This document shows, piece by piece, positions 5,223 to 5,378 of a stretch of 5,378 nt of DNA (positions are counted from its first letter, which is position 1; each line of letters begins with the position of its first letter). Under the pieces are notes generated by a model. The model saw only the letters and a list, made by a program, of their open reading frames with translations. It had not been told where the DNA came from and made no database searches. Both the position numbers and the translations under genes were made by a program. Origin of the DNA: Candidatus Dormiibacterota bacterium (GTDB lineage: Bacteria > Chloroflexota > Dormibacteria > Dormibacterales > Dormibacteraceae); NCBI GenBank assembly GCA_955652585.1, contig CATPBF010000127.1, positions 1-5,378 on the forward strand. Reading direction: 5' to 3'.

Positions 5223-5378
5223 ATCAACGATCAGATCCGCAGCTCTGAAGTGCGGCTGATCGACGACCAGAACAATCAGCTCGGGGTGGTGTCCCTCGAC
5301 GCCGCTCTTCGCATCGCGAGCGAGAAGGGACTCGACCTCGTCGAGGTGGCGCCTCAAGCGAGCCCGCCGGTCGCGCGA
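5223..5378 (+). CDS. infC: translation initiation factor IF-3 (5' part, runs off the window)
   Basis: Fifty-two codons are visible, open to the edge. The protein begins (I/fM)NDQIRSSEVRLIDDQNNQ and continues LGVVSLDAALRIASEKGLDL, then VEVAPQASPPVAR. This is the conserved IF-3 N-terminal domain (xINDQIRxxEVRLI, then the helix with A..KGLDLVEVAP). IF-3 binds the 30S subunit, checks the start codon and initiator tRNA, and prevents premature 50S joining. The frame has no ATG/GTG/TTG at its head; AUC at 5223 with the SD at 5211-5216 is the evident start. AUU in E. coli and AUC in Myxococcus are known infC starts and let IF-3 repress its own synthesis by rejecting non-standard start codons. rpmI and rplT (L35, L20) would be expected downstream, outside the window. 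Confidence 0.93.
   Translation, partial: MNDQIRSSEVRLIDDQNNQLGVVSLDAALRIASEKGLDLVEVAPQASPPVAR

Overview
The window is GC-rich bacterial chromosome with tightly packed, mostly housekeeping genes. Its composition, the compact non-TGS threonyl-tRNA synthetase, the Ser/Thr/Pro-rich lipoprotein and several starts without a Shine-Dalgarno (SD) sequence suggest a deep-branching soil-type lineage of the Chloroflexota / Dormibacterota / Actinomycetota kind. That placement is an inference; no marker here is decisive.

Layout, left to right: (1) the last codons of an unidentified + strand gene (ends at 62); (2) an MFS exporter of the EntS-like (MFS_3) type, 75-1388 +; (3) a DedA-family membrane protein on the - strand, 1935-1348, whose 3' end overlaps the MFS 3' end tail to tail; (4) a short divergent region with a REP-like palindrome and a candidate thrS promoter; (5) thrS, 2018-3781 +; (6) a short convergent gap holding two related imperfect palindromes; (7) a secreted lipoprotein with a probable beta-propeller fold on the - strand, 5005-3878; (8) a 217-base divergent region that contains a probable attenuator leader; (9) the start of infC (translation initiation factor IF-3), running off the right edge and apparently starting at AUC.

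The functional theme on the right is translation. In many bacteria thrS is followed directly by infC-rpmI-rplT. Here that order is kept, but an oppositely oriented lipoprotein gene separates thrS from infC, so infC needs its own promoter and leader. That leader has a textbook intrinsic terminator ahead of the gene and an upstream segment perfectly complementary to the terminator's loop side. It therefore looks like an attenuation switch, placed before a gene with a rare start codon.

No mobile element, CRISPR array, tRNA, rRNA or defence system was seen. The most interesting non-coding signals are the infC leader, a hairpin that would bury the DedA ribosome binding site, and the tandem palindromes after thrS.
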